Of a stretch of DNA of 64,000 nt, positions 1 to 8,429 are shown piece after piece; position 1 is the first letter of the stretch; each line of letters opens with the position of its first letter. The position numbers and the translations under genes were made by a program. The notes below the pieces were generated by a model, which searched no databases, was not told where the DNA came from, and saw only the letters and a list, made by a program, of their open reading frames with translations. The DNA is taken from contig CAVRZO010000015.1 in assembly GCA_963725615.1 (NCBI GenBank), positions 75,334 through 139,333 of the forward strand, written 5' to 3'. Origin of the DNA: JAIQFF01 sp963725615 (GTDB taxonomy: Bacteria > Acidobacteriota > Terriglobia > Terriglobales > Acidobacteriaceae).

Positions 1-1
1 T

Positions 2-88
2 GGCAGCGGCCTGGCGCGCCAGCAGTCGCCTCCGCCGGGTTCGCATGTTGCGTCGGGATCGCAAGTGACAGTCAAGTTCGGACGTTAG
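2..88 (+). CDS. ftsI: 3' end of FtsI-type penicillin-binding protein (PASTA domain tail), partial
   Basis: The window opens inside a reading frame of 28 codons that ends at TAG 86-88. It encodes GSGLARQQSPPPGS followed by HVASGSQVTVKFGR, the typical ending of a PASTA domain (a turn such as PPPGS and a final G-x-VxVxF strand). PASTA domains close many class B penicillin-binding proteins. In the dcw cluster the gene before murE is ftsI, the septal transpeptidase, so this is most likely its C-terminus. Only the tail is visible; the transpeptidase domain lies outside the window. The identification rests on the motif plus gene order. Confidence 0.7.
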   Translation, partial: GSGLARQQSPPPGSHVASGSQVTVKFGR

Positions 89-243
89 GGCGCTCTCCCA
101 AGCCACCTAGGCCCAGACGTCCTGGTCTGGGCGGGCGAGCGAAGCTCGCCGGAGGTTTTGCCGGGCCCGTTTGTCGAACTTCGTCGAGCTCTGCTCGACC
201 GGGCAGGTGAGGACACCTGCCCCTACGTAAAACACCAAGGCAC
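89..243. repeat. intergenic hairpin-rich repeat between ftsI and murE
   Basis: This spacer contains short perfect stems: CCCAGAC/GTCTGGG around 111-130 and GGCGAGC-GAA-GCTCGCC around 134-150. Its right part, ending CACCTGCCCCTACG near 226, matches the ends of the repeats at 10401-10535 and 62629-62743 (CGTAGGGGCAGATGTCC and its inverse). It is a member of a dispersed intergenic family and has no coding content that I can support. Confidence 0.6.
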
Positions 244-265
244 TTGTTTCGGCGGCTCAGTGCAC

Positions 266-271
266 TAGAAT
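266..271 (+). promoter_or_regulatory. candidate -10 element for murE
   Basis: TAGAAT lies 8 bases before the murE ATG at 280, in the context CACTAGAATCC. The same TAGAATCC word occurs before other genes in this window (17713, 58707) and TAGAAT before ilvA (34294). No good -35 hexamer is visible. If used, it would give a very short or absent leader and an internal promoter of the dcw cluster. Confidence 0.35.
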
Positions 272-279
272 CCAAATCA

Positions 280-1803
280 ATGACTTTCCTCGAACTCCTG
301 TACGGCGCGGAAGTGCTTTCCCAAAGCGGCAACCCCGGGATCGGCGGGCTGGAATATGACTCGCGCCAAGTCAAGCCCGGCGATGCCTTTGTCGCCATGC
401 AGGGTGAATCGAGTGATGGAAACAAATTCATCGACCAGGCTATCTCTGCGGGTGCAGTTGCCATCGTTACCGATTCGACGACCGAGAAGCCCAGCCCGGA
501 GGTTGCCTGGGCGCAAGTGCCTCACGGACGCCGGGCGCTGGCGCGGCTTAGTGCCAACTTTTATAAGAAGCCCGCCGAGCGCCTCGCTATCACCGGCATC
601 ACTGGTACGAATGGAAAAAGCACCACTGCGTTCCTGATCGAATCCATCCTGACCGCCGCGGGACGCAAGAGCGCGTTGATCGGGACCATCGAATATCACG
701 TCGCCGGAAAAACTCTTCCGGCGCCGCACACGACTCCCGAAGCGCTGGAGTTGAACCGGATTCTGAACCAGGCCCTGGGCCAGGGGGCGACGGAAACCGT
801 AATGGAAGTTTCCTCGCACGCGCTGGAACAACAACGGGTTTACGGAATCCCGTTCGACGTTGCGGTCTTTACCAACCTCACGCGTGACCACCTCGACTAT
901 CATCACACCATGGAGGAGTACTTTTCCTCAAAGCAGGTATTGTTCGAAGGCTGCGGCACCGAAGCCCCTCGCGCCGCGGTGCTCAACACTGACGACGAAT
1001 ACGGCCAGAAACTTCTGAAGGTCAGCAGGAAGCGTAGTTCCGAAGTGTTGACTTACGGACTGACCAAGGGTGACTTACGCGCTGAGAAAATCGCCATCAC
1101 GCCGCGCGGAACCAGATTTGATCTGTTCACGCCGAAGGGGAGTATTCCGCTGTTTTCTCCGCTGATCGGCAAAGTGAACGTGTACAACATTCTGGCGGCC
1201 GCAGGGGCAGCGTACTCGCGGAGCTGTGAGGCTGAGGCGATCGCGCAAGGGGTAGCGGCTCTAACCCGTGTTCCTGGGCGCTTCGAGCGGGTAGACTGCC
1301 AACAGCCATTCACCGTTGTAGTCGACTACGCCCACACCGACGACGCTCTGCGAAACCTGACTGCGCTGGCGCGGGAATTCGTACAGCAGGCGGGACACAA
1401 GGGCAAGGTCATCACCGTTTTTGGCTGTGGTGGCGATCGGGACCGGGCCAAGCGTCCACTGATGGGTGAAGCTGCGGGAAGGGGCAGCGATTTCGTAATC
1501 TTGACCTCGGACAATCCGCGCAGCGAAGATCCACTTGCCATCATCAACGACGCCATGGTGGGGCTGCAACGCTCGGGTACGAGATACAAGACCGAGCCGG
1601 ACCGCCGAGCAGCCATTGCGCTGGCCGTTGCTGAAGCGAATCCGGGAGACATTGTGCTCATCGCGGGCAAGGGCCACGAAAAAGTGCAAATTACGCGGAA
1701 CGGGTCAATCCCATTTGACGATGTGGAAGTTGCGGGGAAGATTTTGCGCGATGCCGGATACGACTGCAAGTCTTCAAACGCCGCCGCCGGAAAACGAGCA
1801 TGA
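280..1803 (+). CDS. murE: UDP-N-acetylmuramoyl-tripeptide synthetase MurE (probably meso-diaminopimelate-adding)
   Basis: Cytoplasmic Mur ligase of 507 aa that adds the third stem-peptide residue to UDP-MurNAc-L-Ala-D-Glu using ATP. The Mur ligase ATP-binding loop GTNGKST lies near residues 107-114, the central region carries NLTRDHLDYH, and the C-terminal domain carries VVVDYAHTDDAL and DNPRSEDP near residue 410. The DNPR motif is characteristic of enzymes that add meso-diaminopimelate rather than lysine. ATG 280 is preferred over an upstream in-frame TTG at 244 because it begins with the usual MTFLELL start. Its stop overlaps the murF start by four bases (ATGA), indicating translational coupling. 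Confidence 0.95.
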   Translation: MTFLELLYGAEVLSQSGNPGIGGLEYDSRQVKPGDAFVAMQGESSDGNKFIDQAISAGAVAIVTDSTTEKPSPEVAWAQVPHGRRALARLSANFYKKPAERLAITGITGTNGKSTTAFLIESILTAAGRKSALIGTIEYHVAGKTLPAPHTTPEALELNRILNQALGQGATETVMEVSSHALEQQRVYGIPFDVAVFTNLTRDHLDYHHTMEEYFSSKQVLFEGCGTEAPRAAVLNTDDEYGQKLLKVSRKRSSEVLTYGLTKGDLRAEKIAITPRGTRFDLFTPKGSIPLFSPLIGKVNVYNILAAAGAAYSRSCEAEAIAQGVAALTRVPGRFERVDCQQPFTVVVDYAHTDDALRNLTALAREFVQQAGHKGKVITVFGCGGDRDRAKRPLMGEAAGRGSDFVILTSDNPRSEDPLAIINDAMVGLQRSGTRYKTEPDRRAAIALAVAEANPGDIVLIAGKGHEKVQITRNGSIPFDDVEVAGKILRDAGYDCKSSNAAAGKRA

Positions 1804-3203
1804 AGCTCCCGCTTTCGAGAATTGCCGAATTTATCTCCGCCACCGGCGAATTCGATCACAAAGCCATCGCCCAGGCCTATTCGATTGATTCGCGCACCAT
1901 TCAGCCCGGCCAGTTATTTTTCGCGGTCAAGGGCGAGCGCATGGATGGCCACGATTTCGTCCAGCAGGCGCTCGAGAAGGGTGCCGCCGGCGCAGTCGTC
2001 CGCAAGGACCAGTTGGCTCGTTATGCCGTGAAGACCGGGCTGCTGGCGGTGCCCGACACTCTGGTCGCTCTGCAAACCCTCGCCGCCGCCGTTCGCCGAT
2101 CGTGGGGAAAACCGCTGATCGGCGTAACCGGATCCACTGGCAAGACCACCACGAAGGAAGCAATCGCCCATGTGCTCTCTTCCCGTTTTCGCGTGCTGAA
2201 GTCGGAAGGCAACTTCAACAATCATTTCGGACTGCCGCTGATGCTCTTGAAGATTGAGCCTGAACACGAGGCCGCCGTCATCGAGATGGGCATGTCGCAT
2301 CGGGGTGAAATTGCCGCGTTGGCCCAAATCGCGCAGCCAGAAATTGGTGTGGTCACTAATGTAGCCCCGGTTCACCTGGAGTTTTTCAAGTCGGTGGCCG
2401 AAATCGCGCGGGCAAAGTATGAACTGATCGAGTCCCTGCCCTCCGGCGGGACGGCGATCCTCAATGCCGACGACGAGTATGTTTCCCAGTTCGGCCGCGA
2501 CTTTCACGGCAAAGTCGTGTGCTACGGCCGTCATCCGTCCGCCGACATCCGCGTGGAAAATATCGAATCACGAGGCGCCGCAGGATCACTGTTCGATGTC
2601 GTGACCGACGGCCGCCGAGAAGGCGCGACCCTGCCCCTGGTTGGCACTCACAACATCTACAACGCACTGGCCGCTGTCGCCACCGGAATGGAACGAGGGT
2701 TGAGCCTGGCAGAAGCCGTGGGAGCTTTGGCGACCCTCGCTCCCGCAGACAAAAGAGGTGCGGTCGTCCAAGTGGGCAACATTACGGTCATCAACGATTG
2801 TTACAATTCCAATCCAACGGCCCTGGATGCGATGGTGGACACGCTGGCCGCGATGCCCGCAAAGCGCCGGATCGTGGTCGCAGGCGAGATGCTGGAGTTA
2901 GGTCCGGCGGGCGAAGAACTGCATCGCCGGTCAGGCGAGCACATCGCAAAGAAGGGGATCGACATCCTGATCGGGGTGCGAGGCCTGGCCCAACCCATGG
3001 TCGAGGCCGCCGGGCAGGCGGGAATCAGGGCAGAATTTGTAGCGACGCCCGAAGAAGCAGGCGAGTGGTTGGTCCGCGAAACCCGCGATGGAGATGTGGT
3101 GCTGCTGAAAGCGTCACGCGGAGTGAAGTTGGAACGAGCTTTGGAAGCAGCCGTCAGTCGTCAGTCTTCAGTCGTCAGCAAATCAAAAACGGCTGACAGC
3201 TAG
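1800..3203 (+). CDS. murF: UDP-N-acetylmuramoyl-tripeptide-D-alanyl-D-alanine ligase MurF
   Basis: A 467-aa Mur ligase that joins D-Ala-D-Ala to the UDP-MurNAc tripeptide. The P-loop GSTGKTTTKE is near residue 110, followed by the metal and substrate region EMGMSHRGEI, NVAPVHLEFF and the C-terminal NDCYNSNPTALDAM motif typical of MurF. The start overlaps murE by ATGA. The last 15 or so residues (SRQSSVVSKSKTADS) are not MurF-like. They are encoded by the GTCGTCAGTC-type intergenic repeat that begins at about 3149, so the original stop was probably lost and the frame now runs into the repeat. Confidence 0.95.
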   Translation: MKLPLSRIAEFISATGEFDHKAIAQAYSIDSRTIQPGQLFFAVKGERMDGHDFVQQALEKGAAGAVVRKDQLARYAVKTGLLAVPDTLVALQTLAAAVRRSWGKPLIGVTGSTGKTTTKEAIAHVLSSRFRVLKSEGNFNNHFGLPLMLLKIEPEHEAAVIEMGMSHRGEIAALAQIAQPEIGVVTNVAPVHLEFFKSVAEIARAKYELIESLPSGGTAILNADDEYVSQFGRDFHGKVVCYGRHPSADIRVENIESRGAAGSLFDVVTDGRREGATLPLVGTHNIYNALAAVATGMERGLSLAEAVGALATLAPADKRGAVVQVGNITVINDCYNSNPTALDAMVDTLAAMPAKRRIVVAGEMLELGPAGEELHRRSGEHIAKKGIDILIGVRGLAQPMVEAAGQAGIRAEFVATPEEAGEWLVRETRDGDVVLLKASRGVKLERALEAAVSRQSSVVSKSKTADS

Positions 3204-3238
3204 TTTCTGACGACTGACGACCGACGACTGACGACTGA
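3149..3238. repeat. GTCGTCAGTC-type dispersed repeat, copy 1
   Basis: Direct and inverted iterations of CAGTCGTCAGTC and GACTGACGAC form two arms separated by about 30 bases (CAGTCGTCAGTCTTCAG against CTGACGACTGACGACTGA), so the RNA could fold into a long hairpin. It spans the end of murF and the murF-mraY spacer. Related copies lie at 16430, 17590, 22511, 25410, 25831 and 25968. Confidence 0.85.
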
Positions 3239-3250
3239 AACGGAGGCTGA

Positions 3251-4384
3251 TTGCTCTACTGGCTGCTGTACCTGAAGCTGTTTCACTATTTTCCGCCATT
3301 CCGTATTTTTCGGTATTTGACGTTTCGTACAGCGTTTGCCAGCCTGACCGCGCTCTTCACCGCACTCATCGTCGGCCCCATCGTCATCAACCGTCTGCGC
3401 GAATTTCAAATCGGCCAGTTCATCCGGGAAGAAGGGCCCAAGGCCCATCAGAAAAAGGCCGGCACCCCAACCATGGGTGGTTTGCTGATCGCGATCTCCA
3501 TCGTGGTCCCAACCTTGTTGTGGGCCGATCTGAGCAACCTCTTTATCTGGATCGCGGTCTTTGCCACTTGCGCCTTCGCCGCCATTGGATTCACCGACGA
3601 CTACATCAAGGTTGTGAACCGCAGGAATCTCGGCCTCACGTCAAAAGCCAAGCTGGGCTTGCAGATTGCCGCGAGCATCCTGATCGCTGTGGCGTTGATC
3701 GCCATGCAAACCCGGGGGGCGTATTCGACCAAGCTGATGGTTCCTTTCATCAAGCAGTTTCATCCCGACCTGGTGATCGAAAAGCTGATCAGCCACCCTG
3801 TGCTGTGGCCGCTGGCGTTTCTTCCTTTTGTGGCCTTTGTGGTGCTGGTGATCGTGGGTTCAAGCAACGCAGTAAACCTGACGGATGGTCTGGATGGACT
3901 CGCCATCGGCTGCACCGTCATTGCTGCCGGCGCCCTGGCTGTGCTCACTTACGTGAGCGGCCATGCGACCTTCGCATCGTATCTTGAGCTGCAGCGCATG
4001 CCTCTGGCCGGCGAACTAACGATTTTTTGCGGAGCCATGGTTGGAGCTTCTATAGGATTTCTGTGGTACAACGCCCACCCGGCCGAGGTCTTCATGGGAG
4101 ACGTCGGCTCTCTGGCTCTGGGCGGCGCCATCGGGACGGTCGCGGTAATGATCAAGCAGGAACTTCTCCTGCCTTTCATCGGCGGCATCTTTGTGATCGA
4201 AGCGCTGTCCGTGATTCTTCAAGTGGCATCCTACAAATTGAGAAAAAAGCGCATTTTCAAAATGGCGCCGCTGCATCATCACTTCGAACTGCTGGGCTGG
4301 TCAGAATCAAAAATCATCGTGCGCTTCTGGATCGGATCTCTGGTGTTTGCGCTGTTCGCGCTGACTACACTAAAGCTAAGATGA
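3251..4384 (+). CDS. mraY: phospho-N-acetylmuramoyl-pentapeptide-transferase MraY
   Basis: Integral membrane enzyme of 377 aa that transfers phospho-MurNAc-pentapeptide from UDP to undecaprenyl phosphate, giving lipid I. It shows the family's aspartate motif GFTDDYIKV, the NLTDGLDGLAIG motif and the C-terminal APLHHHFELLGW histidine motif, with about ten hydrophobic segments between. The start is TTG at 3251, five bases after CGGAGG at 3241-3246, the only good ribosome-binding site nearby. The spacer before it carries a dispersed repeat. Confidence 0.95.
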   Translation: MLYWLLYLKLFHYFPPFRIFRYLTFRTAFASLTALFTALIVGPIVINRLREFQIGQFIREEGPKAHQKKAGTPTMGGLLIAISIVVPTLLWADLSNLFIWIAVFATCAFAAIGFTDDYIKVVNRRNLGLTSKAKLGLQIAASILIAVALIAMQTRGAYSTKLMVPFIKQFHPDLVIEKLISHPVLWPLAFLPFVAFVVLVIVGSSNAVNLTDGLDGLAIGCTVIAAGALAVLTYVSGHATFASYLELQRMPLAGELTIFCGAMVGASIGFLWYNAHPAEVFMGDVGSLALGGAIGTVAVMIKQELLLPFIGGIFVIEALSVILQVASYKLRKKRIFKMAPLHHHFELLGWSESKIIVRFWIGSLVFALFALTTLKLR

Positions 4385-4385
4385 A

Positions 4386-4458
4386 AGCTGCTAGCTCCAG
4401 TCTCCTGGCTTCTAGCTAGGTTCTAGACCAGTAGCTAGAAGCCAGTAGCTAGAAGCTG
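4386..4458. repeat. TAGCTAGAAGC-type intergenic repeat
   Basis: The mraY-murD spacer contains GGCTTCTAGCTA and then two copies of TAGCTAGAAGC (near 4433 and 4445) in inverted orientation. This is a potential hairpin unrelated in sequence to the other repeat families of the window. It has no coding content. Confidence 0.6.
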
Positions 4459-4463
4459 CCTTT

Positions 4464-5825
4464 ATGGATCTCGCCAACAAACGCGTTCTCGTGGTCGGCT
4501 TGGGAAAGTCCGGTGTGGCTTCCGCTTTGTTCTTGCAGGCCCGAGGCGCAAAGGTCACGGTTTCGGATGCCAAGCCGCAAGATCAGCTCGGTGAAGAAAT
4601 TCCCGTGCTGCTCGATCACGGCATAGCGGTCGAAACTGGCGGACATGGTGAACGCACCTTCCGTGGGCAGGACCTCATTGTGGTCAGCCCCGGCGTTCCC
4701 GTAGATTCCCCGTCGCTGGTGCAGGCCCGCGCGCTGGGCGAGCCCGTGATCGGTGAGATTGAACTGGCCTCGCAGTATCTACCAAAGAACATCGTCGCCA
4801 TTACGGGTTCGAACGGGAAAACTACGACCACAACTCTGGCCGGTGAGATTATTGCGGCGGGAGGCTTTTCGACCGCCGTCGGCGGCAACATCGGTACTCC
4901 GGCGATCTCCCTGGTCGAATCAGCGAACCCTGATACCGTAGTGGTGCTCGAGGTGTCGAGCTTCCAGTTGGAGACCATACAGACCTTTCGTCCGAAAGTC
5001 GCTGTCGTGCTAAACATCACGCCCGACCACCTCGACCGCCATCGCACTTTCGAGGCTTACACCAACGCGAAGGCGCGCATCTTTGAGAACCAGAAGCCCG
5101 AAGACTACGCAGTCTTAAATGCAGACGATCCCACCTGTGCCGGGCTGGACAGCCGGACACGCGCACAAGTCTTCTGGTTCAGCCGCAAGAAACAGATAAA
5201 TCAGGGCGCGTATGTTCACGATGGCCGGATCTTTTTTCGAGATGCAAAAGGTCAGCGCGAGATGATGCTGATCTCGGAGATTCCGCTCAAGGGAGGCCAC
5301 AATGTCGAGAACGTGCTGGCCGCCGTGTGTGTGGGCGCTCTCTTGGGTTGCGAGGCAGCCCGCATCGACAAAGCCGTTCGCGACTTCAAGGCGGTCGAGC
5401 ACCGGCTGGAATACGTGGCCACCATTCGCGGCGTCGAGTACTACAACGACTCGAAGGCGACCAATGTGGATGCGACCATCAAGGCGCTGGAATCGTTCCC
5501 GGCAAATGTCCACCTGATTCTCGGAGGCAAGGACAAAGACAGCGACTACACACAGCTCAATGACCTGCTGCGGCAGCGGGTCAAGCGCGTCTACACGATC
5601 GGCGCGGCCGCGGAGAAAATCGAGTCGCAGATTAAGGGCGTGGACCTTGACCACTCCGAGACCCTGGAAATAGCGCTGAGACGGGCCGCCGCGACCGCTG
5701 CGGCGGGAGATGTCGTGCTGCTGGCACCAGCCTGTGCCAGCTTCGACCAGTTCCAGAACTATGAGCACCGGGGACGAGTATTCAAGGAGGTAGTGCACGC
5801 CCTGGCCGCAGAGGCTCGGCCTTAG
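4464..5825 (+). CDS. murD: UDP-N-acetylmuramoyl-L-alanine-D-glutamate ligase MurD
   Basis: A 453-aa cytoplasmic ligase that adds D-glutamate to UDP-MurNAc-L-Ala. The N-terminal UDP-binding Rossmann part starts RVLVVGLGKSGVA, the ATP loop is GSNGKTTTT near residue 115, then NITPDHLDRH and the C-terminal NDSKATNVDAT and GGKDKDSDY motifs. ATG 4464 starts the usual MurD N-terminus. The gene is followed without gap by a strong intrinsic terminator (5826-5869), which probably ends the murE-murD transcript before ftsW. Confidence 0.95.
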   Translation: MDLANKRVLVVGLGKSGVASALFLQARGAKVTVSDAKPQDQLGEEIPVLLDHGIAVETGGHGERTFRGQDLIVVSPGVPVDSPSLVQARALGEPVIGEIELASQYLPKNIVAITGSNGKTTTTTLAGEIIAAGGFSTAVGGNIGTPAISLVESANPDTVVVLEVSSFQLETIQTFRPKVAVVLNITPDHLDRHRTFEAYTNAKARIFENQKPEDYAVLNADDPTCAGLDSRTRAQVFWFSRKKQINQGAYVHDGRIFFRDAKGQREMMLISEIPLKGGHNVENVLAAVCVGALLGCEAARIDKAVRDFKAVEHRLEYVATIRGVEYYNDSKATNVDATIKALESFPANVHLILGGKDKDSDYTQLNDLLRQRVKRVYTIGAAAEKIESQIKGVDLDHSETLEIALRRAAATAAAGDVVLLAPACASFDQFQNYEHRGRVFKEVVHALAAEARP

Positions 5826-5869
5826 CCAATGTAGGCGCGAGCGGGGCGCTCGCGCCCACATTGGTTTTT
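5826..5869 (+). terminator. strong rho-independent terminator after murD
   Basis: Starting right after the murD stop, CCAATGT then GGCGCGAGCG, a GGG loop, CGCTCGCGCC and ACATTGG form a near-perfect 17-pair stem, followed by TTTTT. Both the stem and the U tract are present. It would split the dcw cluster into at least two transcripts unless read-through occurs. Confidence 0.85.
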
Positions 5870-6002
5870 CGGAGCTTGTGAGCGGGAGCGGGGCTTTGCG
5901 TCCGCATTCTTCCGCAGGAACCAAGATAGTTACAGGCCATCACAGAAATTCACCGACATTCTTCTCCGTGTCTCCCTGCCTCCGTGGTGAAATGAAAATC
6001 CC
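5870..6002. repeat. murD-ftsW spacer with CTCCGTGTCTC-type repeat
   Basis: The spacer contains TTCTCCGTGTCTCCCTGCC and TCCGTGGTGAAA (5958-5993), the same text as in 23394-23425 and 24275-24381. The first part, GAGCGGGAGCGGGGC, is purine-rich. A promoter for ftsW is expected here after the terminator, but I see no convincing -35/-10 pair. Confidence 0.5.
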
Positions 6003-7094
6003 ATGGCCAAGCGCGTAAGCGTCGACAGTTGGCTGTTTACCGTCACTCTGATCCTGGTATTTCTGGGATTGGTGATGGTATTCAGCGCTTCCGCGGTGAT
6101 GGCCAAGGAGCGCTACGGGTCCGGCTACTACTTCCTGTTGCGGCAAGTGGGATGGGCCGCTGGCGGAATCGTCGCCATGGTGGCAGCGATGAAGATTGAC
6201 TATCGTCGCTACAAGCATCCCGGGGTCGTATTTTCGTTGTTGGGCGTCACCACGCTGATGCTGATTTCGGTCTTTTTTCTCGACCGAGCCCACAACACGC
6301 ATCGCTGGATTCACTTCAGTGGCTTCTCATTCCAGCCGTCGGAAGTGGCCAAGGTCGCAGTCATCCTGTTTCTCGCGTTCTTCCTGGAGAATCGCATCAA
6401 CTCCATGAATGATGTGCGAAACACCCTGCTGCCCGCGGTTCTGCCCACCGTGATGTTTCTGGGCCTGATCGTGCTTCAGCCCGACTTGGGCACCGCCATC
6501 GCCTGCGCCGCGATCACCGCTTGCATGCTGTTCGTGGCCGGTCTTGACCTGCGATATCTGGGTTACGGCTTCGGCCTGTCCCTGATTCCTCTGTATTTTC
6601 TGGTCGCTCGTGTTGCTTGGCGCTGGGGCCGCATTACGGCGTTCCTGAATCCTTATTCCGATCCGCAGGGCAAGGGATTTCACATTATTCAGTCTCTTAT
6701 TGCGGTCAGTACCGGTGGCATCACCGGCCTAGGATTTATGGAAGGGAAGCAAAAGCTTTTTTATCTTCCCGAGCCCCACACTGATTTTATTTTTGCCGTG
6801 ACCGCGGAAGAGTTGGGCCTGCTGGGGTCGCTGGTGGTGTTGCTGCTTTTCGGAATATTCCTGTGGCGTGGAGTGCGCACGGCGTTCCGGACTCAGGATG
6901 TGTTCGGCCGCCTGCTCGCGGTCGGGATCACCAGCATGGTGGTGGTGCAGGCCTTCATTAATATGAGCGTGGTGTTGGGGATTATGCCGACTAAGGGAAT
7001 CCCGCTACCGTTTGTCTCTTACGGAGGATCGTCGCTGTTTGTGACCCTGGCCTGCGTGGGCGTCCTGCTGAACATTACCAAGCAAACTGACTGA
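6003..7094 (+). CDS. ftsW: FtsW, SEDS-family septal peptidoglycan glycosyltransferase
   Basis: Polytopic membrane protein of 363 aa in the SEDS family, which polymerises lipid II at the division septum together with the cognate class B PBP (the FtsI-like protein at the left edge). It has about ten hydrophobic helices. The FQPSEVAK motif is at about residues 112-118, LQPDLGTA follows, then PEPHTDFIFAV and the C-terminal GIMPTKGIPLPFVSYGGSS motif, all diagnostic of the FtsW/RodA family. Location in the dcw cluster between murD and murG points to FtsW rather than RodA. Confidence 0.93.
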   Translation: MAKRVSVDSWLFTVTLILVFLGLVMVFSASAVMAKERYGSGYYFLLRQVGWAAGGIVAMVAAMKIDYRRYKHPGVVFSLLGVTTLMLISVFFLDRAHNTHRWIHFSGFSFQPSEVAKVAVILFLAFFLENRINSMNDVRNTLLPAVLPTVMFLGLIVLQPDLGTAIACAAITACMLFVAGLDLRYLGYGFGLSLIPLYFLVARVAWRWGRITAFLNPYSDPQGKGFHIIQSLIAVSTGGITGLGFMEGKQKLFYLPEPHTDFIFAVTAEELGLLGSLVVLLLFGIFLWRGVRTAFRTQDVFGRLLAVGITSMVVVQAFINMSVVLGIMPTKGIPLPFVSYGGSSLFVTLACVGVLLNITKQTD

Positions 7095-7099
7095 AGCAT

Positions 7100-7195
7100 A
7101 GACCACGTGGGGACAGCCGCCCCCGGCTGTCCGGCCGAGCAACGCTCGGCGATCTGCACGACGGGCGAGGACGCCGTCCTCCACTCATTCTGGTG
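7100..7195. repeat. hairpin-rich spacer between ftsW and murG
   Basis: Contains GGACAGCCG-CCCC-CGGCTGTCC (9-bp stem, around 7110) and CCGAGC-AAC-GCTCGG, followed by GGGCGAGGACGCCGTCCTCC. None is followed by a T tract, so these look like dispersed palindromic repeats rather than a clear terminator. Confidence 0.5.
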
Positions 7196-7254
7196 CTCCT
7201 TAAGCGTCAACCCTCGGGCCTCTGCTGGTGCAGCTTCCGGTTTATAGTCAGATC

Positions 7255-8352
7255 ATGCGTGCAATTCTGGCAGGGGGTGGCACCGGCGGACACGTGATTC
7301 CCGCGCTTGCCATCGCTCAAGAACTGCAGAAGCGATACAGCGCGGAGGTATTGTTCATCGGCACGGCGCGTGGCATCGAGAACCGGCTGGTTCCGGCAGC
7401 CGGATTTCCGTTGCGCCTCGTTCAGGTGGGCGCTCTCAACAAGGTCAGTCTCAAGACCCGGCTGAAGACTCTCTTCGATCTCCCCCGCGCGGTCTGGGAT
7501 TCACGGCGCATTCTCGCAGAATTTCTTCCCGATATCGTGATCGGGGTTGGCGGGTACGCCTCCGGCCCAGCCATGCTGGCGGCAATCTTCAAGGGAACTC
7601 GAACCCTGGCGTTCGAACCTAACGTCGTGCCTGGCTTTGCCAATCGCATGGTGGCGAGGTGGGTCTCAGGCGCGGCGGTTCATTTCGAGGAGACCGCGCA
7701 ATACTTCCGCAACGCCGAGGTCACCGGCGTGCCGGTGCGGGAGGCATTCTTCCAGATTGGTGACCATGCTACCGCGAATACGAATCCTACATTGCTCGTC
7801 TTCGGCGGAAGCCAAGGGGCGAACGCCATCAACCAGGCGATGGTTCAGTGTTTGCCGGAACTGGTGAAGCAGATACCGAATATCCACATCATCCATCAGA
7901 CCGGAGAGCGCGGCTATAATGACGCGCAGGCTGCGTACCAGAAGGCCGGCTTGTCCGCCGAAGTGGCTCCCTTCATCACGGACATGCCCGCTGTCTTTGC
8001 CCGTGCCGACTTGCTGCTGTGCCGCTCGGGCGCGAGTACGGTCGCAGAAATTACAGCCGCAGGCAAGCCGGCAGTATTTGTCCCCTTCCCGCGCGCGGCG
8101 GATGATCATCAGCGAGTCAATGCCCAGGCGCTGGAGCGCGCCGGAGCGGCCGTCGTGGTAGAAGAAACAAAGCTGGAGCGAGTGTGGCTGGCCGACACCA
8201 TCGCCGCTCTGTTGGGTGATCCCGGACGTCTGCAACGCATGAGCGCGGCCGCGCGAAGCCTGGCACATCCTGACGCGGCTCGTGATATCGCAGAAATGGT
8301 AGCGCGGCTGGCAGGAACTGAAGAAGAAGCGGCCACGGATCTACACGGATAA
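7255..8352 (+). CDS. murG: UDP-GlcNAc:lipid I N-acetylglucosaminyltransferase MurG
   Basis: Peripheral membrane glycosyltransferase of 365 aa (GT28) that converts lipid I to lipid II. The N-terminal glycine-rich loop GGGTGGHVIPALA is present, with GVGGYASGP, the GGSQGANAIN motif of the C-terminal domain and the RSGAST/EITAAGKP donor-site region. ATG 7255 is chosen over an in-frame GTG at 7228 because the family begins right at the glycine loop. The final residues ATDLHG are encoded by the ACGGATCTACACGGAT repeat that continues to 8414, so the tail is repeat-derived. Confidence 0.95.
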   Translation: MRAILAGGGTGGHVIPALAIAQELQKRYSAEVLFIGTARGIENRLVPAAGFPLRLVQVGALNKVSLKTRLKTLFDLPRAVWDSRRILAEFLPDIVIGVGGYASGPAMLAAIFKGTRTLAFEPNVVPGFANRMVARWVSGAAVHFEETAQYFRNAEVTGVPVREAFFQIGDHATANTNPTLLVFGGSQGANAINQAMVQCLPELVKQIPNIHIIHQTGERGYNDAQAAYQKAGLSAEVAPFITDMPAVFARADLLLCRSGASTVAEITAAGKPAVFVPFPRAADDHQRVNAQALERAGAAVVVEETKLERVWLADTIAALLGDPGRLQRMSAAARSLAHPDAARDIAEMVARLAGTEEEAATDLHG

Positions 8353-8414
8353 AAACGGATCTGATTTTTTTCTCTCGTTTTTAAATCCGTGTTGATCCGT
8401 GTGAATCCGTGGCC
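8333..8414. repeat. ATCCGTGT inverted repeat at the murG 3' end
   Basis: GCCACGGATCTACACGGAT at the end of murG is mirrored by ATCCGTGTGAATCCGTGGC at 8395-8413, with ACGGATCTG and a T-rich stretch (TTTTTTTCTC) between. The structure could form a long hairpin and may also work as a terminator. It overlaps the last murG codons. Confidence 0.75.
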
Positions 8415-8429
8415 CGGTTTTCCTGACTT

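Noticed and set aside
277..906. Long open frames antisense to murE and to most other high-GC genes
   Set aside because: They mirror the codon bias of the genes on the other strand, show no family motifs and lack ribosome-binding sites. The same applies to the long frames antisense to ftsZ, the M28 peptidase and trpB.
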